DNA of 64,000 bases from Crambe crambe (Eukaryota > Porifera > Demospongiae > Poecilosclerida > Crambeidae), in assembly GCA_963924555.1 (NCBI GenBank), contig OZ004591.1:2790001-2854000 (forward strand). Reading direction: 5' to 3'. The notes under the pieces are model-generated. The model saw only the letters and a program-made list of their open reading frames with translations. It ran no database searches and was not told where the DNA came from. Position 1 is the first letter of the stretch, and each line of letters begins with the position of its first letter. Position numbers and translations under genes: made by a program. Of the stretch, positions 42,201-56,791 are shown one piece after another.

Positions 42201-45200
42201 GGAAAAGGAAGGCTTAGCCATAATTTTTGGAGTACGGAAATTCCATCAGTATTTGCTTGGACGTAGATTCACCATACTATCCGATCACAAACCATTGCAG
42301 CATCTCTTCAGCGAGAGTCGTCCAGTACCACCAATGGCATCAGCAAGGATCCAGAGGTGGGCCCTCATACTTGGGGCATATGACTATACAATCAGCTACA
42401 AGCCTGGCAGCAAACATGCCAATGCCGATTCTCTGAGCCGCTTACCACTTCCTAAAGCTCCAGCAGAAGTTCCCACTCCAGAAGAAGTTGTATTATTGAT
42501 GGAAACTATTCAAAACTCACCAGTCAACGCTGCCCAAATACGTCAGTGGACAGATCGGGATCCACTACTCTCAAAAGTTCGGAAATTGATTCTACAAGGT
42601 TGGGAAAAAACTAAGGACAATGATTTACTTCCTTATTTTCGCAGGAAAATGGAACTGTCAGTACAGGAAGGCTGTGTCCTTTGGGGAAGCTGAGTTATAG
42701 TTCCTTCGGCAGGACAAGCTCAAGTGCTCAATATACTTCACGAGAGTCACCCTGGAGTATCCCGAATGAAAAGTTTGGCCAGGAGTGTGATTTGGTGGCC
42801 AGGCCTTGATAAGGAAATTGAAGAGAAAGTTAAGCCTGCATGCCTTGCCAGTTACATCAGAAAATGCCTGCACAGGCTCCACTTCACCCCTGGGATTGGC
42901 CAGATCGACCCTGGACTCGTCTACACATCGATCATGCTGGACCTTTTCTGGGAAAAACATTTCTAGTGATCATAGATGCCTACTCTAAATGGCTGATTGT
43001 GGAAACAGTGTCATCTACATCTTCTCAATGTACGATCCAGAAATTGAGATCCATATTTGCAGCGTATGGACTTCCAGAAATGTTAGTTTCTGACAATGGA
43101 ACTTCGTTCACCAGCTCTGAGTTTCAGGAATTCGTCAAAAGAAATGGTGTCCGTCACATCACAACTGCTCCCTATCATCCTTCCTCCAATGGACTAGCTG
43201 AACGAGCTGTTCAAGTCTTTAAGGAAGCCTTGAGGAAGTCAACAGCAGGTGACATTGAGACAAGACTTGCAAGGTTCCTTTTTCACTACCGATCCACTCA
43301 ACACAACACAACTGGAGTATCACCAGCTGAGCTACTGTTGGGACGACAGCTAAGGACCCACCTAACTTTGCTTCAACCAGATGTCGCTGCAAGGGTTCAC
43401 ACAAAACAAGGACAACAGAAAGCTGGACATGCTCGAAGTCGAATCTTTGATATTCAAGATAAAGTATTCGTCCGCAATTTTGGAGGTGGAGAAAAATGGT
43501 TACCAGGAGTTGTGTCTGACTGTAAGGGTCCACTCTCGTTTATTATCACCTTGGAGGATGGACGCACCAAGAAATGTCATATTGATCACATGCGGGCAAG
43601 AACATCAGATTCATCACCAATTCCAGAACATCCTGTGGAAGATCCTTTACTGATTCCCTCTCCACCTGAGCCTGGTCCACCAGTTGAACAGCCTGAACAA
43701 GCTGCACCACGACGCTCTACTAGAATCTGAAATCCACCTGATCGGCTAGGTTTTTAACTAAAAGGGGAGAAATGTAGTAACTTGGAGTGTGAAATCTTAA
43801 TTATGTAATGTAGATTAGATACATAGCTAATGTGAGAATGTGGTTTTTGTTGCTGTGCTGGTTTTTGCCTGTCTGTTTCTGTGGTTTTTTTCTGTGCAGG
43901 TCTGAACATGTTAGAGTATGGTTTGTGCGTGTTTGTTCCAGTTTCTGTGATTTTGTATAAAAGTAGTTAGTGAGGTTTTGAGTTCAGTTTTTTCCTAGTT
44001 TTGTCTGTATTCAGTCTTAATATTGTTTGGTAGTCTATTTGAGTCTAGCTAGTATACTACATGTACGAACTGCACTAAGGCAACAGTTTTCTTGCATATC
44101 TGTAAATCACTCAGGAACCCATTACACCACTACTAGGGCAATGTGTAACATTTGACAGCAAGCAAGCAAGCAAGTGTTCCTAAGGCTTTTAGCTAGAGCT
44201 GATGGCTCTAGCTAACTGTTGAGTTATGTAAGTGGGAAGCTGCATGTATAGAAAGCTGTAATGCATACCACAAAGCTAAGTCTAGTACCTACAATCCACT
44301 TAGATAAGCCTAGTGCCTACTATCTATCCTGCTATAACAAAGCGTTGTAGAAATCAATCAAGCAATTACAATTGGAGCATGCACATAATGGCTCTACTAT
44401 TGCATTTCCCCAAATTCACAGTATACCAAAAAAAAAATTCAGCTATGAGCCTTACACTTTGAATTATTTCTGAAGGTGACCCCCCCTTTTTATAGCAGCT
44501 TGTCCACCACCCTCTGATATTGTTATGTTCCATTTTCATCAGGTTGTGTCTCTCTTCAGGCTTATCAACAAAAAGTTTCTCCTGCCTCCTTGAACGAGGC
44601 ATGTTGCTGAGATCAAACTTAATCGTACCTATAAATTATGGGGGGGAAAAGGTTTATGGTTTTGACCTACTACAACTCTGGAACTGATATTCAAGTCTAA
44701 GATGGCAAGCTTCAATACTGTTACACATCTGTAATTAAATTAACATGAATATTGTTCTCATGAATTATTTATAACATGCAATATCGCCAAACTATGGTTT
44801 CCAAAACTCTAAAACTGACAAGTAAGTAGCTATATATTTGCTTACCAATATAATCATCTTTTGTGAATATATCATTATCCCATATCTCAATAGTAAAGAT
44901 GGGTTTCTCTCTTCCCTCTGTTCTATTTAAGCTCCAAATATGTTCCTATTAAATTATTATAGCAGTACATACTCAGTACAGAGTCAACCAATGCTTTTTC
45001 AATAAGGCTACCAAATTATCAACCATGCATGATCAGAGATAAAGTCATCACTGATGCGTAACTTATATAAATGCAGTTGCCAATTATAATAGTAAGTTTT
45101 GGTAAAATAGTAAAAAATCTGAGTAATACTATGAGTGGAATCTGTGACAGAAATGAATTTTTTTAAAGTTGTCCTTGTCCTAGGAATTGAAGTGTGGTTC

Positions 45201-48200
45201 TAGATCAAAATTTTACCAGTAGCTAAAACAAGTATTAGAAGCTATATAGCTATATGCATGTAAGTCGGTCAGATGTAAGAGTGCACATCTACTAGCAGTA
45301 GCTACCATTATCACCTTTTTTCTTGAAATGATGAGATTTTCAGCTGGAATGTATTCAAATGGGAATACAAACCTCCAGTTGAAGTTCCCTGTTCCATCCA
45401 TTGATCGGTAATGGACGTCTGTCTTTTGAGCCTTACTTTCATCCTGCAACCACCTATCAAGTTTTGAAGTGATCAAAAATACAGCCATTCACATCCTCAC
45501 AAAATTTCAGTAACTTTTGCTCACCCTTTGACATAAATGTCACTCATTTCTTCCCCAGTAGCCAAAGAAATCTCGTCCAGAAGAACATTTGCCGTGTTCC
45601 ACACAACTACACGCAACTCATACTCCAAAGGATTCCTCAATGTAATATCCACTGGAGGTGGGATGTAGCCATTCTTCCTGAAGATATCCACCCACATATG
45701 TAACTGGCCCTGTGTGCATGCAATTGAGGTCAATTTCTACACCATTTTGTCATAATAGCTAGGCTAAATGAATTGTAGACACTAAGCTTAGCTACACACC
45801 AAGATTCATGGTGTATAACATGGGATGATACACTCTATGGAGTTATTAGCACTGTGATACCTGCTCTATATTTGGATGCATGGGATTATATAGATTCCTT
45901 GTCTCCACATGTTCTGGGACAAGATTCTTGTTTCGAAGTATATGAAGAGCGAGTCTTTGTTGACAGTCATCAGTCAGTGCTTCCGGTGAGTTCCGTTCAC
46001 CCTCTTCAGTTTAGTATTAACACAGTGAAAATAATGAAGAATAATTTTAGCTACATAGTTCTCCTTACCAAAGTCATACAGGTTATAAAAATCATCCCCA
46101 ATTTGGACTTTAGTGTAATTTTCAGTCCACTTGGGTTGAGCTAAACCATGCACTTTGACCCAATCAGAGAGTATCTCAGTGGGAACAGTACTATCACGCC
46201 ATTTATTAGCTCCATACCTGGAAGGAAATTGGGAAAGTGAAATTGTGTTGTGTGCACTAGATAGCTAACTCTATCCAAAGAGAGGCTCATTTTCATTGCA
46301 CATGCATAGATATAGACAAGACATTGAATAGCTAATGGCATTGAAGGCAATGGACCAATCAGATTGCAGGAATCCACATAGCTATATACAATTTATCTTT
46401 ACACTAAATTCAGTAACTACACGGTACATACATTAATGCAGCCTCAGGTAGACCACATGTTGCCCTGTACTTGCTATAAAATCTGTTTTCTATGTCAATA
46501 TTTGTCATGCCAATGAGGTCATCTTTTGTAATCCTGTCCCAGTCCATGACTTTAACTGAGAGGATGTGGTCATAGGGAAGTGTGGCAGGAAGCTGGAACA
46601 CATTGCCAAACAAAGGGTCGAGGTTATTGTATATGGGTTTATCTCTAGTTTTCTTTTGGACATTTCCTAGAGATACTATCAGATAGGGGTCCGATGATCC
46701 TCCAATGTCCTTTGATGCAAGATTCATACCCTATTATAATGTATAGAGGTTCATAAACAGCCAAGAATGATGTGAGTGCAGCAATTAAGCCCCACACTAG
46801 GGAATTAGGATGACAGAATATAATATATCCAAGCAAACATTGTCTACATGTATAGTGGTGAGGACCATTGAACATGTGCATATTTTTAAATTTGGATATA
46901 TTAACTGGCGACTGTTTGTGCTATAGCAGCATAGCTGCATAGCTGGACTCCTAGATGCAGATGAATCTGAAATAGAAATAGAGTCTACCAGTAGATGGAT
47001 CGGTGAATCTAAAATCCCCGAATTGATACAGTGGTCTATGATCATTATCTAGACCATAAATATGTCTAGACTATCTTAACTAGCTGAGTAATATTATAAT
47101 TTTGGATATCAAATACATGCGCATGCAAAATGGCTTCTAATAGTCAAGTACTGTGCTCCGTAGTGTCTCCTTTTACATCGACTCTTTCGAGGATTGACGA
47201 GTACAAAAGATCGTAGCTGGTAGAATTTGGAGTGGATTTATCCAGAAATTATTGCTGTAGCTTGAGTGGTTGGAGAGATATGGTTGTCTAAGAAGAAGAA
47301 GAATAGAATCCAACGATTTACCTGCTTGCCGTATTTCTGAAGCTCCCTGGTCCTGAAACTTGGTCTGCACATTGTAGTAGGCTCTAGTAGGCTGGATAAT
47401 CATTCACAGTAGCTTTTGTTAAGTCTAAGTGGTGGAACTAGAATTTCACTTTTGTATTAGTCTATAGGTGGCGCGCGCAGCCGTCCACATCATCCCTACA
47501 TAGAGAGATCTCTCTCTGATTGATGAACATACGTACTTTCACAACATAGACTCGAACTATAACTTCCTCTGGTTTATTTGATGGAAGATCGGAGTCAGGA
47601 AATACTCCATCTGCAAAATCAGGCTCTCCTTCAGGTTGGACTTCATAGATCTTAATAGCTCCTTTGATGCAGCCCACTTGGTCTTCTGGATCACTGCGTG
47701 ACCCCTTCCCACGGTAGAGAGGAAATGATTGCAGGAAGTCAGTAAAACTGAAAAAAAAAAAAAGAAGAAACAATTACAATCAGGTGCTAGGGCTCACACT
47801 TTAAAATAATAGAACTAGTGTCATCACACTGAGGTTAAAAAGTACTACTAATGACGTAACTAATGTAACTAACTTATCAAAGTAACTTTCGAGTTCTCTT
47901 TCATAGACAGTAAGTCGTGTTTCTCTATCAGCATAACCCCTCTGTACTTTGTCCCCAATACCAATAGAAAAGTAGTATTTGGACCACCAATCGTATTCAC
48001 TCTTGGAATCCTGCAAGACCGAGCCAAATGATAATAATGCGAGGAAAGGAAAATCAGCTAGCGACACTATTAATATATTAATTTTTATTTCAGGGGATCA
48101 GTCTATAAGTACACTGTCAGGGTTTCATCTAAGGAGGGGGAAGCTTCCCCTCCAAACAGCTCAACTTCCCCCCCCCCCCAAACTGACCAAAGATATTGCG

Positions 48201-51200
48201 AGTTTTAGGACAAAAAATACTTCTAATAGCATATTTTTAGGATCCAAGCATTTAAAAAATACTTCTCTAAGTATTATTTTAGAATTAAGCATTTTTAGCT
48301 TCACGCTCTGCGCCGGGGGGGGGCACATCCCCTTCCTGCACCCTCCCCCCCCCCCCCCCCATCATGGACTTATGGCCACACGTTCCATGAGCTTCCCCCT
48401 CCAAGGTGAAATTCCTGGCTGTAATACTGCCAACCTTGGTACATACATACCTCCTTTGAGCCAATCTTCTTAATCGAGCTTGATGAATTAAGAATCACGA
48501 TATTTGTTGACTCTATAATACAAAGATTATATATAACATGTCGAAGGCACACAAATAGTTCTCTTTACCTTTTGTGATGCATGATCTCACTGATTTTGTC
48601 ACATTACAACCCACCAACACCTCTCTGAAACTCCTTTTATCAAATACTTTGATATTCAGAGGAGGAGCATACTCAGGCTTTTTAGGAATACTCTGCACAT
48701 GGAAAGTATTCATGAGATATTAATATGTACAATCATGCAGTCTGAAGAAGAAAGACTAGTTCTGCATGATGTGCAACTATTGATAGAATCTCCCCAGGAT
48801 TTATTGAAGGCATACTATGGGTGTATAAGACTGATTACCATGACGATGTGAGTGACTACGAGATTTACAATAGATACCGAGGCAGAGCTGAGGTGTCTAT
48901 TGTAAACCAAGTAGTCACTCACTAGAGCAACTTAGAAGACAATACTGACTTTAATTAAGGACTCTTACTCTTAGTGTTACTCTTTGTGGTGTTGAACTTT
49001 AGACCTTTTTGTGTATGTCACCAAGATGTTATGTAAACGGTTTCTTTCTATATCATTGGCCAGCTGGCACGGGCCCCTGAGTTCTGCTTTCATATATATA
49101 CCGATTCTGTATGCATACTTCTACTTCTCTCAATTTGATATACTTGGGGCAGTAGCTAGAACAGTCTGTGGCTGTGAATACATCACAAATAGTACAAACT
49201 GGGTAGTCTTATGACAACCACAGGTCTCTAAGTTGGTGTCTAAGTAGACACTTAGATACCTGACCACTTGCAGGCCTAGCAAGTGGTTACTACATGATAT
49301 AGTTATTTCATTATATCAAAGGGAATTATGCATTCTGGGAAAGTAATGACTACAGAAGCCCACAATTTTATACTGACTACATAGCTACATCATTTTATTA
49401 GAAAAAATTGAAGGTACGGTGACCTGCAATCCTGGGGAAGAACTACAGTGGATATGGCAGGTTCTTAGCCCCCTAGCTACATTACTGTGAGCCTGAATGT
49501 TACCTTACCACATCAAAAGTGACAACACCACAGTTAGGAAAATTGATATTCTTTCTGTCTTTAGTAGCTTTTGGGGGTGGGATTCTCTCTCGGCGTCCTC
49601 CACATTCGACTTCCACCAGAGGGTTGACTCGAAGACCATGTAGCCGCTTGAGGTTACGCACACCCCAACATAAGAACTAGGACAAAATAACTACACCAAT
49701 AATAATAGCCACATTAACAATAATTAATGATGGAAATGATGAGATACGTACCTATTATTATCTTAAACAATCAATTGAAAGCTTTTTGGTGCAATACTGC
49801 CAACATTCCACGTCCAAAATATAAAGCCATGTATACGTAAGATACTCTCAATGGGGTTCTTTATAATAGGTAAGACACCATGAAGGCAACTAGGGTCTTT
49901 GTGGTCACTAAGTGTCTTACTAGGTACAGGTGGCTTCATGAGACTGCTAAAGCACCTGATTAAGACTAAAGATCAAGATGCATACCATTAGGTAGCTATG
50001 TAGCTACAAGATCATAATGGAACACTGCAACTAAACACTGGTAATTTGCTGCATTAGAGATGTTACCATCATGTACCTTGACTCTATACTGCCTTAGTTC
50101 AGGTTGGATGTTTGGAGGAAGAGTGTACCACTTTTCTTTCATTATTGGAGTTTGAGGAACAACTGACCCATCGTCATCCAGAAAGATTTCGAATCCAGCT
50201 AGAATCTCCCCAGCATACTTTCCCCGCAGCTCAATTCTAAGCCACTCTAAAGTAGGCTTGATATTACGGTCTTCCTTATTCCAGCACATGGCAGGAACAG
50301 TGTGAGTTTGACCAAGATATTCATCTTTTCCCTGTAATCAGTAGTTGTATAACTATGGAAACAGTGTCACAAATATGTAACTATACATTTTATGCATGTT
50401 ATCTGCTAGATGACTTCAGTACCTAATCCATCCTTGCTTTTGTACTATTTTTAAGTCCATCAGCCACGAGGTACTAGCTTACTACTACACTTATTATCTC
50501 AATACAAGGCTAAACAGTAGTATATATCATTTCTAAGACACATGCATAAACTCACAATCTTGTCCTTATCCCAGAGCTCTACTGTGATTGGTGGAATGTG
50601 CTCTGAAATGAATCTTTTGTTACCATACAAATGTACAGATTTTATCATGAGGGTTTGATTCCACTTTGGACAGAGATTCTCCTTGATGTGTTTGGTCTGT
50701 TCAATGGAGTTATTGAATGCAACCTTGGCATATGGGTCTGAGAGTCCTGACCTATCACCACTGTATAAGTCTCTAGCCATGTATACATATGCCCACAGTT
50801 GGAATTCGTGGGATTCTGAAAGGAAGGAAGAAAGAAAGGAGTTTGTTACTAGAGGACTGTAATCCCGGCCACTTCAATTCTACTCACACTGCTGTTATAT
50901 GCACAATTAGTCCCCACCTAATTGCCAAAGTTAGCTAGCAGGCTTTTTCCTTCTACTTAGATTTAGCTATATTAGCTATTTGAGGCTGCTATAAAGCAGT
51001 GTTTTGGCCTGCCCAGTATTTTCACCTGTGAGATGGAAATGATCATCTGGGAATAGTTTTTTTGGTGTTTGTTTTTTGTTTGTTTTTGTTGTTTTTGTTG
51101 TTGTTGTTGTTTTTTGTTTTTGTTTTTTTGCTCTTTTGTTGTTGTTTTTTGTTGTTGTTGTTTTTTGTTTGGTTTTTTTTTTTTTTTTTTTTGTCTTTCT

Positions 51201-54200
51201 TTCTTCACTCAATCAATGTGTTATTATTGCATCACCAGCATTGGGCACCAAATACTTGGACGCTACAATACTTGGTGTTACCAGGTAATCACCCTGTAAG
51301 GTTGTTGATATAACCTGCATGAAATTGTGCATTGATGAAGTTGATGAAACAAAGAGCGAAACCAAGTGGCAGGAGAAACTAAAATGTGGAATTAGAAGCA
51401 GCTGTTAGTGCACTTCTCCCTTTTTAGCTAGGCAGCCTAGAGCAGTGTTATAAAAATCACTTACCTCCAAAAATGAGGAATTTCTGAAGTGGCAAGTCCG
51501 GTTTCTTTTCACCTCTATCAATTAAATATGTATAATAGTTTATTAGCTAATCAATGCAAGGAACATGCCTGGTGTCTGCCTCATAGCCTGTGTTTGAGTC
51601 ATCATAAACAAGCATTCTTGTCCACTGTCGCCGTCTGAATTTATCATAAGAGTGCTTGCGTGTTTGAAAGTGGGAATCGTGCTCTTCTTTGTATCCATAT
51701 TCCCAGTATTCTTCAGGAGAACTGCTTCTCTTCAGTGCTGACTTGTGAATTGGACTGCGACTTTGTTCAATCCCTGCTTGTGCTAGAGAAAGCCTTCTTC
51801 TCTTCCTGGTCCATGTTCTGCGACGAAATCTGTAGTTTTTCTTCTTCATTTCCCAAGTTTTAGGATTGACATCAGATGCAAACATCCAGCCTAAAATTTG
51901 GTATGAACAACTGTATTATTATATGCATACAAAGGAACTATGATCAATGATTTAGCTACATGACAAGCAGGGCATACTCTGCTACTGCCACAGCCACATC
52001 CTATTCTCAAGGGTGTAACAATGGGGGCTAGGGCTAGGGCTAGGGCTAGGGCTATTCAACATTATATATTGAAAGAAAATAGTCTATTTAAATTGTCCAC
52101 TCTGTTGTTATTACGTGATACAAACTCATTACCAATGCTGGGCTGAGTCATGGTTGTTCGTAACCATGTTTTCAGACGCCAAAGAGCACTAAAGCATCTT
52201 TCACTTACTGCATTTGTAGCTGGCATCACTAATACAAGTTTCACAAGCTTCGCGATCTCAGAATAGCTAAAACTCCTTTTGTGGAGTAGATAGGGACTTT
52301 AGCTAGTGTGCAACGATTGACTTTCTCCAGTGAAGTTAGTATGAAGGATGTTAGAAGGTCTGAATTCCCAAAATCAGAGTAGTAAAATGGAGTGACTTCT
52401 TTCACAAGCTCTGATCTCAAAGGTAAATCAGCAGTGCTAAGCAGGGTCTCCAATTTCTTGAACCTTTCTGGTTGAATCGATCCTGGATGGCAGATTCAAT
52501 GGCCTGAAAGTATTCGTCTGTAATGATCATGTGCTGTAGGAGGATGTTCAGGAGCATCTTGTCCAACTTTAAATCTACGTGGGACTTTCCTTTTTCGTGG
52601 TAGTGATGGAGCAGACACTTCTAGAGAGGATCGCCAATAAGTCAAAGCATTCATCAGAGTGTATCTGCTGGAGTACTCTAATTGTTTGACTAGCAAGTTG
52701 TTGGCCTTCATTAGCTGACATTTTCTCAGATTGTAATGAGTGTGATAGATTATCAACCATACTCAATAGTTTCCAACTCAATTCAACCCCAAACAAAAAA
52801 TTCAAACTTCTCCATCTGTGCAGCAACACCTCCTATTCTTGCTCTTAACTTACTGGTGTCCTGTAATTTTCAGAAATAGATGCCATTGATTCAGCTCTAA
52901 CTGTCCATCGAGTCGGACATAAAACTCTTATTCCAGGAGATCCTGCCAGTTTAGTGATTTCGTGCACAGTATCTCTAGAGTGTCCCCTAAGATTTTGATG
53001 CCCTTTAGTGTATCCTGAGTAGCCAAGTTCAACGCATGACCATAACAGTGTGTGTAGAGTGCACGCAGTTCAATAGCAGATAATTTCGTGGCAACACCAG
53101 ATCTCACTCCTGACATGTTTGCCACACCATCAAAACATAGACCACGGCAATTTTCCATTCTGAGATTCATGCGCAACAGGATATCCTTTTAATATTTGCA
53201 GCTGAAGTTGTCTCCATGCTGTGTAGCCCAATTACATCCTCATAAATGTTTAAATCGTTGTCCACATGACGAATGCAGAATACCATCTGCTCGATATTCG
53301 ATAAATCAGTTGTTTCATCAGTCAACCATTATAGTATACCATTTTCCTGATATCTCCTGGCATATTATTTTCAAAGACATAGCTAATGCCAAGAAGCTCA
53401 TTTTGAATAGTAGGACTTATAAACTTATCCCCATCCATTTAATTAAAGCAGAATTTAACCTTGAGAAGCTGTATAAAATTTGAATCCAATTCTCCTCGTT
53501 CTTCGGCAATGTCATCAATCCTATACTTGCCACGTAGTGCCATTCCCTGTCGACTAAGGTAACCAATAGTACTCATACTATTCTCTTCCTTCTGTTTAGC
53601 ATGGGTTGTACTAAGCATTTCCCATACATCTTTATGTGTGTTTGGAATGGTTTCAACAAACTCTACTGCTAAGTGCATTCTTCCATTTTGAAAAACTCAT
53701 CTTGGAAAATACATTATCCCTACACTGCTTCACTACAAGACCTCATTGCTCTGCAACTAAGCATAAAACAGTATCACTTCCTGGCTGGTAATGTAACCAT
53801 GGATACTGTTCATACCAGGATGGAGAGAAAGCACGATGTTGCTTACCAAACAGACGCATAGGAAATGGTAATATTGAATACGAGCATCAGCACTAGCCTC
53901 TAAAGGGGTAACAAAATCCTCTTGCTCTTTCTCTGGCTGATCAGCATCTTTGCCAGACTCGCTGTCAAGATCAGATAATATTTCTATGACAGCCTCAGGA
54001 TCTTGGGAGGCAGGCTCTAGGGAGGCTATTTCTTGTGAGACGATCCTAGGGAGGCTATTTCTTGGGAGACAGTCTCCTGGGTGAGCTCAGGCTGATTGAC
54101 AGAGGAGAACGGACCCTGAGGCTCTCTTCTTGAGCCACAATTTAAGAGACATTTTTAGCAGCAGCTACAAGCCATGTGCTCTTGATTAAGATTTGAATTG

Positions 54201-56757
54201 CATGTTTAGCACTATTGTGGTAACCAGGTTGTTCAGTAAGACACACCTACAGTTTTTCAATAGGTCACACAAAGCCACATGTATGTAACTTTCAAAAAGT
54301 GGGTGTGGCAAAGCAAAAAATTTTCCGGCTCACTTCACTCACCATACTCAAGCCCCCCCCTACCAAAATGTTGTCTACACCCATGATTCTAATAACAGAT
54401 TCCAAGTTGGGAGAAAATTCAAAAATCAGTTGTAGCTAACTCTTTACCACACAATGTTTTTGGTTTTGTTGTTGTGTTTGTTCATTTTTTTGTTTGTTGT
54501 TGTTGAGCAAAAAAAATTACCTGCCAAAGTACACACAACCTCGCACTAGTCACTGTTCATTTACCTTCTTTATCAGAAATCTTTTTTCCATGCACACTAA
54601 TTAAGCTGATCTCCCAATTGCCACTCCATTCCCAACCTTGGGAACATTCTACGTTAGTTTCCAGGTATTTATTCCGATCAGCTTCTTCAGGAATACCCTT
54701 CCAAACTTCTCCATACTGTGTAAAAAAAGACCTGACATAATCATAATACTATGAGCACAAAAAATTTCTTCTAAATAAAAAGGTTAAGTAGGGATGGCCT
54801 AAAATTTAGCTAATGTACTGCAGCCTAGCTCGTATGAAAACAATCCTACATTTACAACTGTCAAAATAAAAAGGTTAAGTAGGGATGGCCTAAAATCTAG
54901 CTGGGCTGTATAATGTACTGCAGCTTCGCTTGAAAACAATCCCTACATCCGCTGCCTATAGCTAGCTAATGACAGTTGTAAATGTATTCATACGAGGCTG
55001 CAGTACATTACACAGCCCAGCTAGATTTTAGGCCATCCCTACTTCACCATTTTATCTAGAAGAAATTTTTTTGTGCTCACTTTTTTTTTCCATCCTTTTC
55101 TTAGTGCTTTTTCTTTCTTATTTTTAAAGTAACTATGAAGTTGAAAGTAAGTTTTTGTATGTAAAGAATTGAGGGCGGCAGTATTCACCATCACAGTAAT
55201 AATTTACATGAGGCTATAGTACTATACAAAGATAACCTATCTTTATCTTTTCCTTTAGTTGGTATACTGGTAATTGAAGAATTTATCCATTTTTTATCTC
55301 TCAAATTTTACAGCAACAGCAATGTAAATGGCATAATGCATGGTGAGCAGACTACACTACTGCCAAGTGCTGGCTATATAGGATGAGCATGTCATCTGTA
55401 CTAGTGCAGTAAGGAGTGACTGGAACACCATCAGATCAGAATAAATAGCTAGCTAAACGATTAAACTGAAAAACTAGCTTAAGAGCACTAAACTGAAGAG
55501 ACAGCTTTTGGCACTATAGCCGGCCCTCCAGTGCACATGCGCAGCTTCAAAATGGCAGAGAAAGATGATATAATCGAATTGTGAAGTAGAACCTTGGTTA
55601 AAACTAATAGCAAAGATGTGCTGCTCTAACAGATGGCCGAAACTGAATTTTGATGACTATAGCCTATAAGTTGGTGCGTTGATCTTATTCTAAAACAAAA
55701 GTCAATTTTAGATATTATTTTTTTCTTATGCTAGCAAATGAATTTTAGATTTTTAAACATTCTTCCTTGTTCTGTATAGATGTAGTAATTCATTGTAGCC
55801 TTCTGAGAACCTGTAGAGCAAGGGTAGAAGAGAAAGAAGAGAAAGAAGAGTTTTGTTTATTACCTTTGACCTGCCATCCCTAGTACTAACACACTTATTC
55901 ACCTGATTCCCAAAGAACTGCTTTGGCATATTATAATCACTACTCAAGCATTCATATTCGTAGATAGTGTCTTGAAATATCCTACTTTTATCACAGCTCT
56001 GGCTTATTGGAGGTGTCTGTCGCCAACTATCAGCTAAAAATACAATTATTATAATCCTGTCAATTCTACTGGTCCATTAAATAACTACTTAACCTTAACT
56101 ACAATTTTATCTTCATACTTTCAGGATGCCATTTCCAATTGGCTGGCAAGGTCAAGGTTTCCCTCGGGTCATACTTTGGGTCTCCACCAAGAATTCTTCC
56201 ATTCATATCAACCCATTTCAAAGGTTTGAAGTCCTTACTCTGGTATTCATACTGCAAAATTATAATTATGCAAGTGAAAATTATTTTATACCTAGCTAAT
56301 CTGAAAAAAAATCCTAAATTTTTGTGGGTATACAGGCAGGCAATGCAATGGGTCATATTTATGTTAGTAATTTCAATTTTTGTCTCTATAGCTTTATTAC
56401 ATAGAGACTGTTCTGAGATTGTTAACTTGAGAGTTATTATATACAGCCACTTTTACAATAATAACAGGGGAGAGGGATTTAGTGTAGAATGATATACACC
56501 TGATGAACCATAAAACACTAACTCACAATATTTATGAAGGTAGTGAGCTCCCCACCACATCCTTTTATACATTGCAGAAATTCTTTGTAGTATTTCTTCT
56601 CTCCTAGCCACAGCATCACTCTCACCTCAGCACCATCCCTGGTCTTCTGCATCAGCTTCTCATGTGAAGTAGGAGACTAAAGTATCAATGAACAGTGTGA
56701 TAGTCCTAAGTGGAAATCAATTTTGGAGGACTAAACTATGACATTATTTAAGGTAGG

Positions 56758-56791
<34 letters not shown>

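Larger units (their letters stand above)
39588..44061 (+). mobile_element. Near-intact Ty3/gypsy element in ferlin intron
   Basis: LTRs of 289 bp at 39588-39876 and 43773-44061 (TGTAGTAAC...TACTACA), differing by one base by eye; flanked by TGTAC at 39583-39587 and 44062-44066. Order: Gag with two zinc knuckles, protease, RT, RNase H, integrase, the standard gypsy order (contrast with the element at 182). Coding is broken by two TGA codons and one frameshift. It is antisense to the ferlin gene. Confidence 0.93.
52008..54385 (-). mobile_element. hAT-type transposon with 5-bp TSD in ferlin intron
   Basis: 2,378 bp; ends CAAGGGTGTAACAA / TTGTCTACACCCATG; flanked by ATTCT at 52003-52007 and 54386-54390. 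Carries a broken transposase on the minus strand and (GGGCTA)n near its left end. A 5-bp duplication is characteristic of the hAT5 branch. Confidence 0.8.

Noticed and set aside
51062..51313. Phe/Val-rich and Lys/Gln-rich open frames
   Set aside because: Artefacts of a T/GTT-rich low-complexity tract in a ferlin intron.
52024..52053. Interstitial telomere from a chromosome fusion
   Set aside because: The hexamer is GGGCTA, only five units, and lies inside a transposon; the same repeat is in a MITE.
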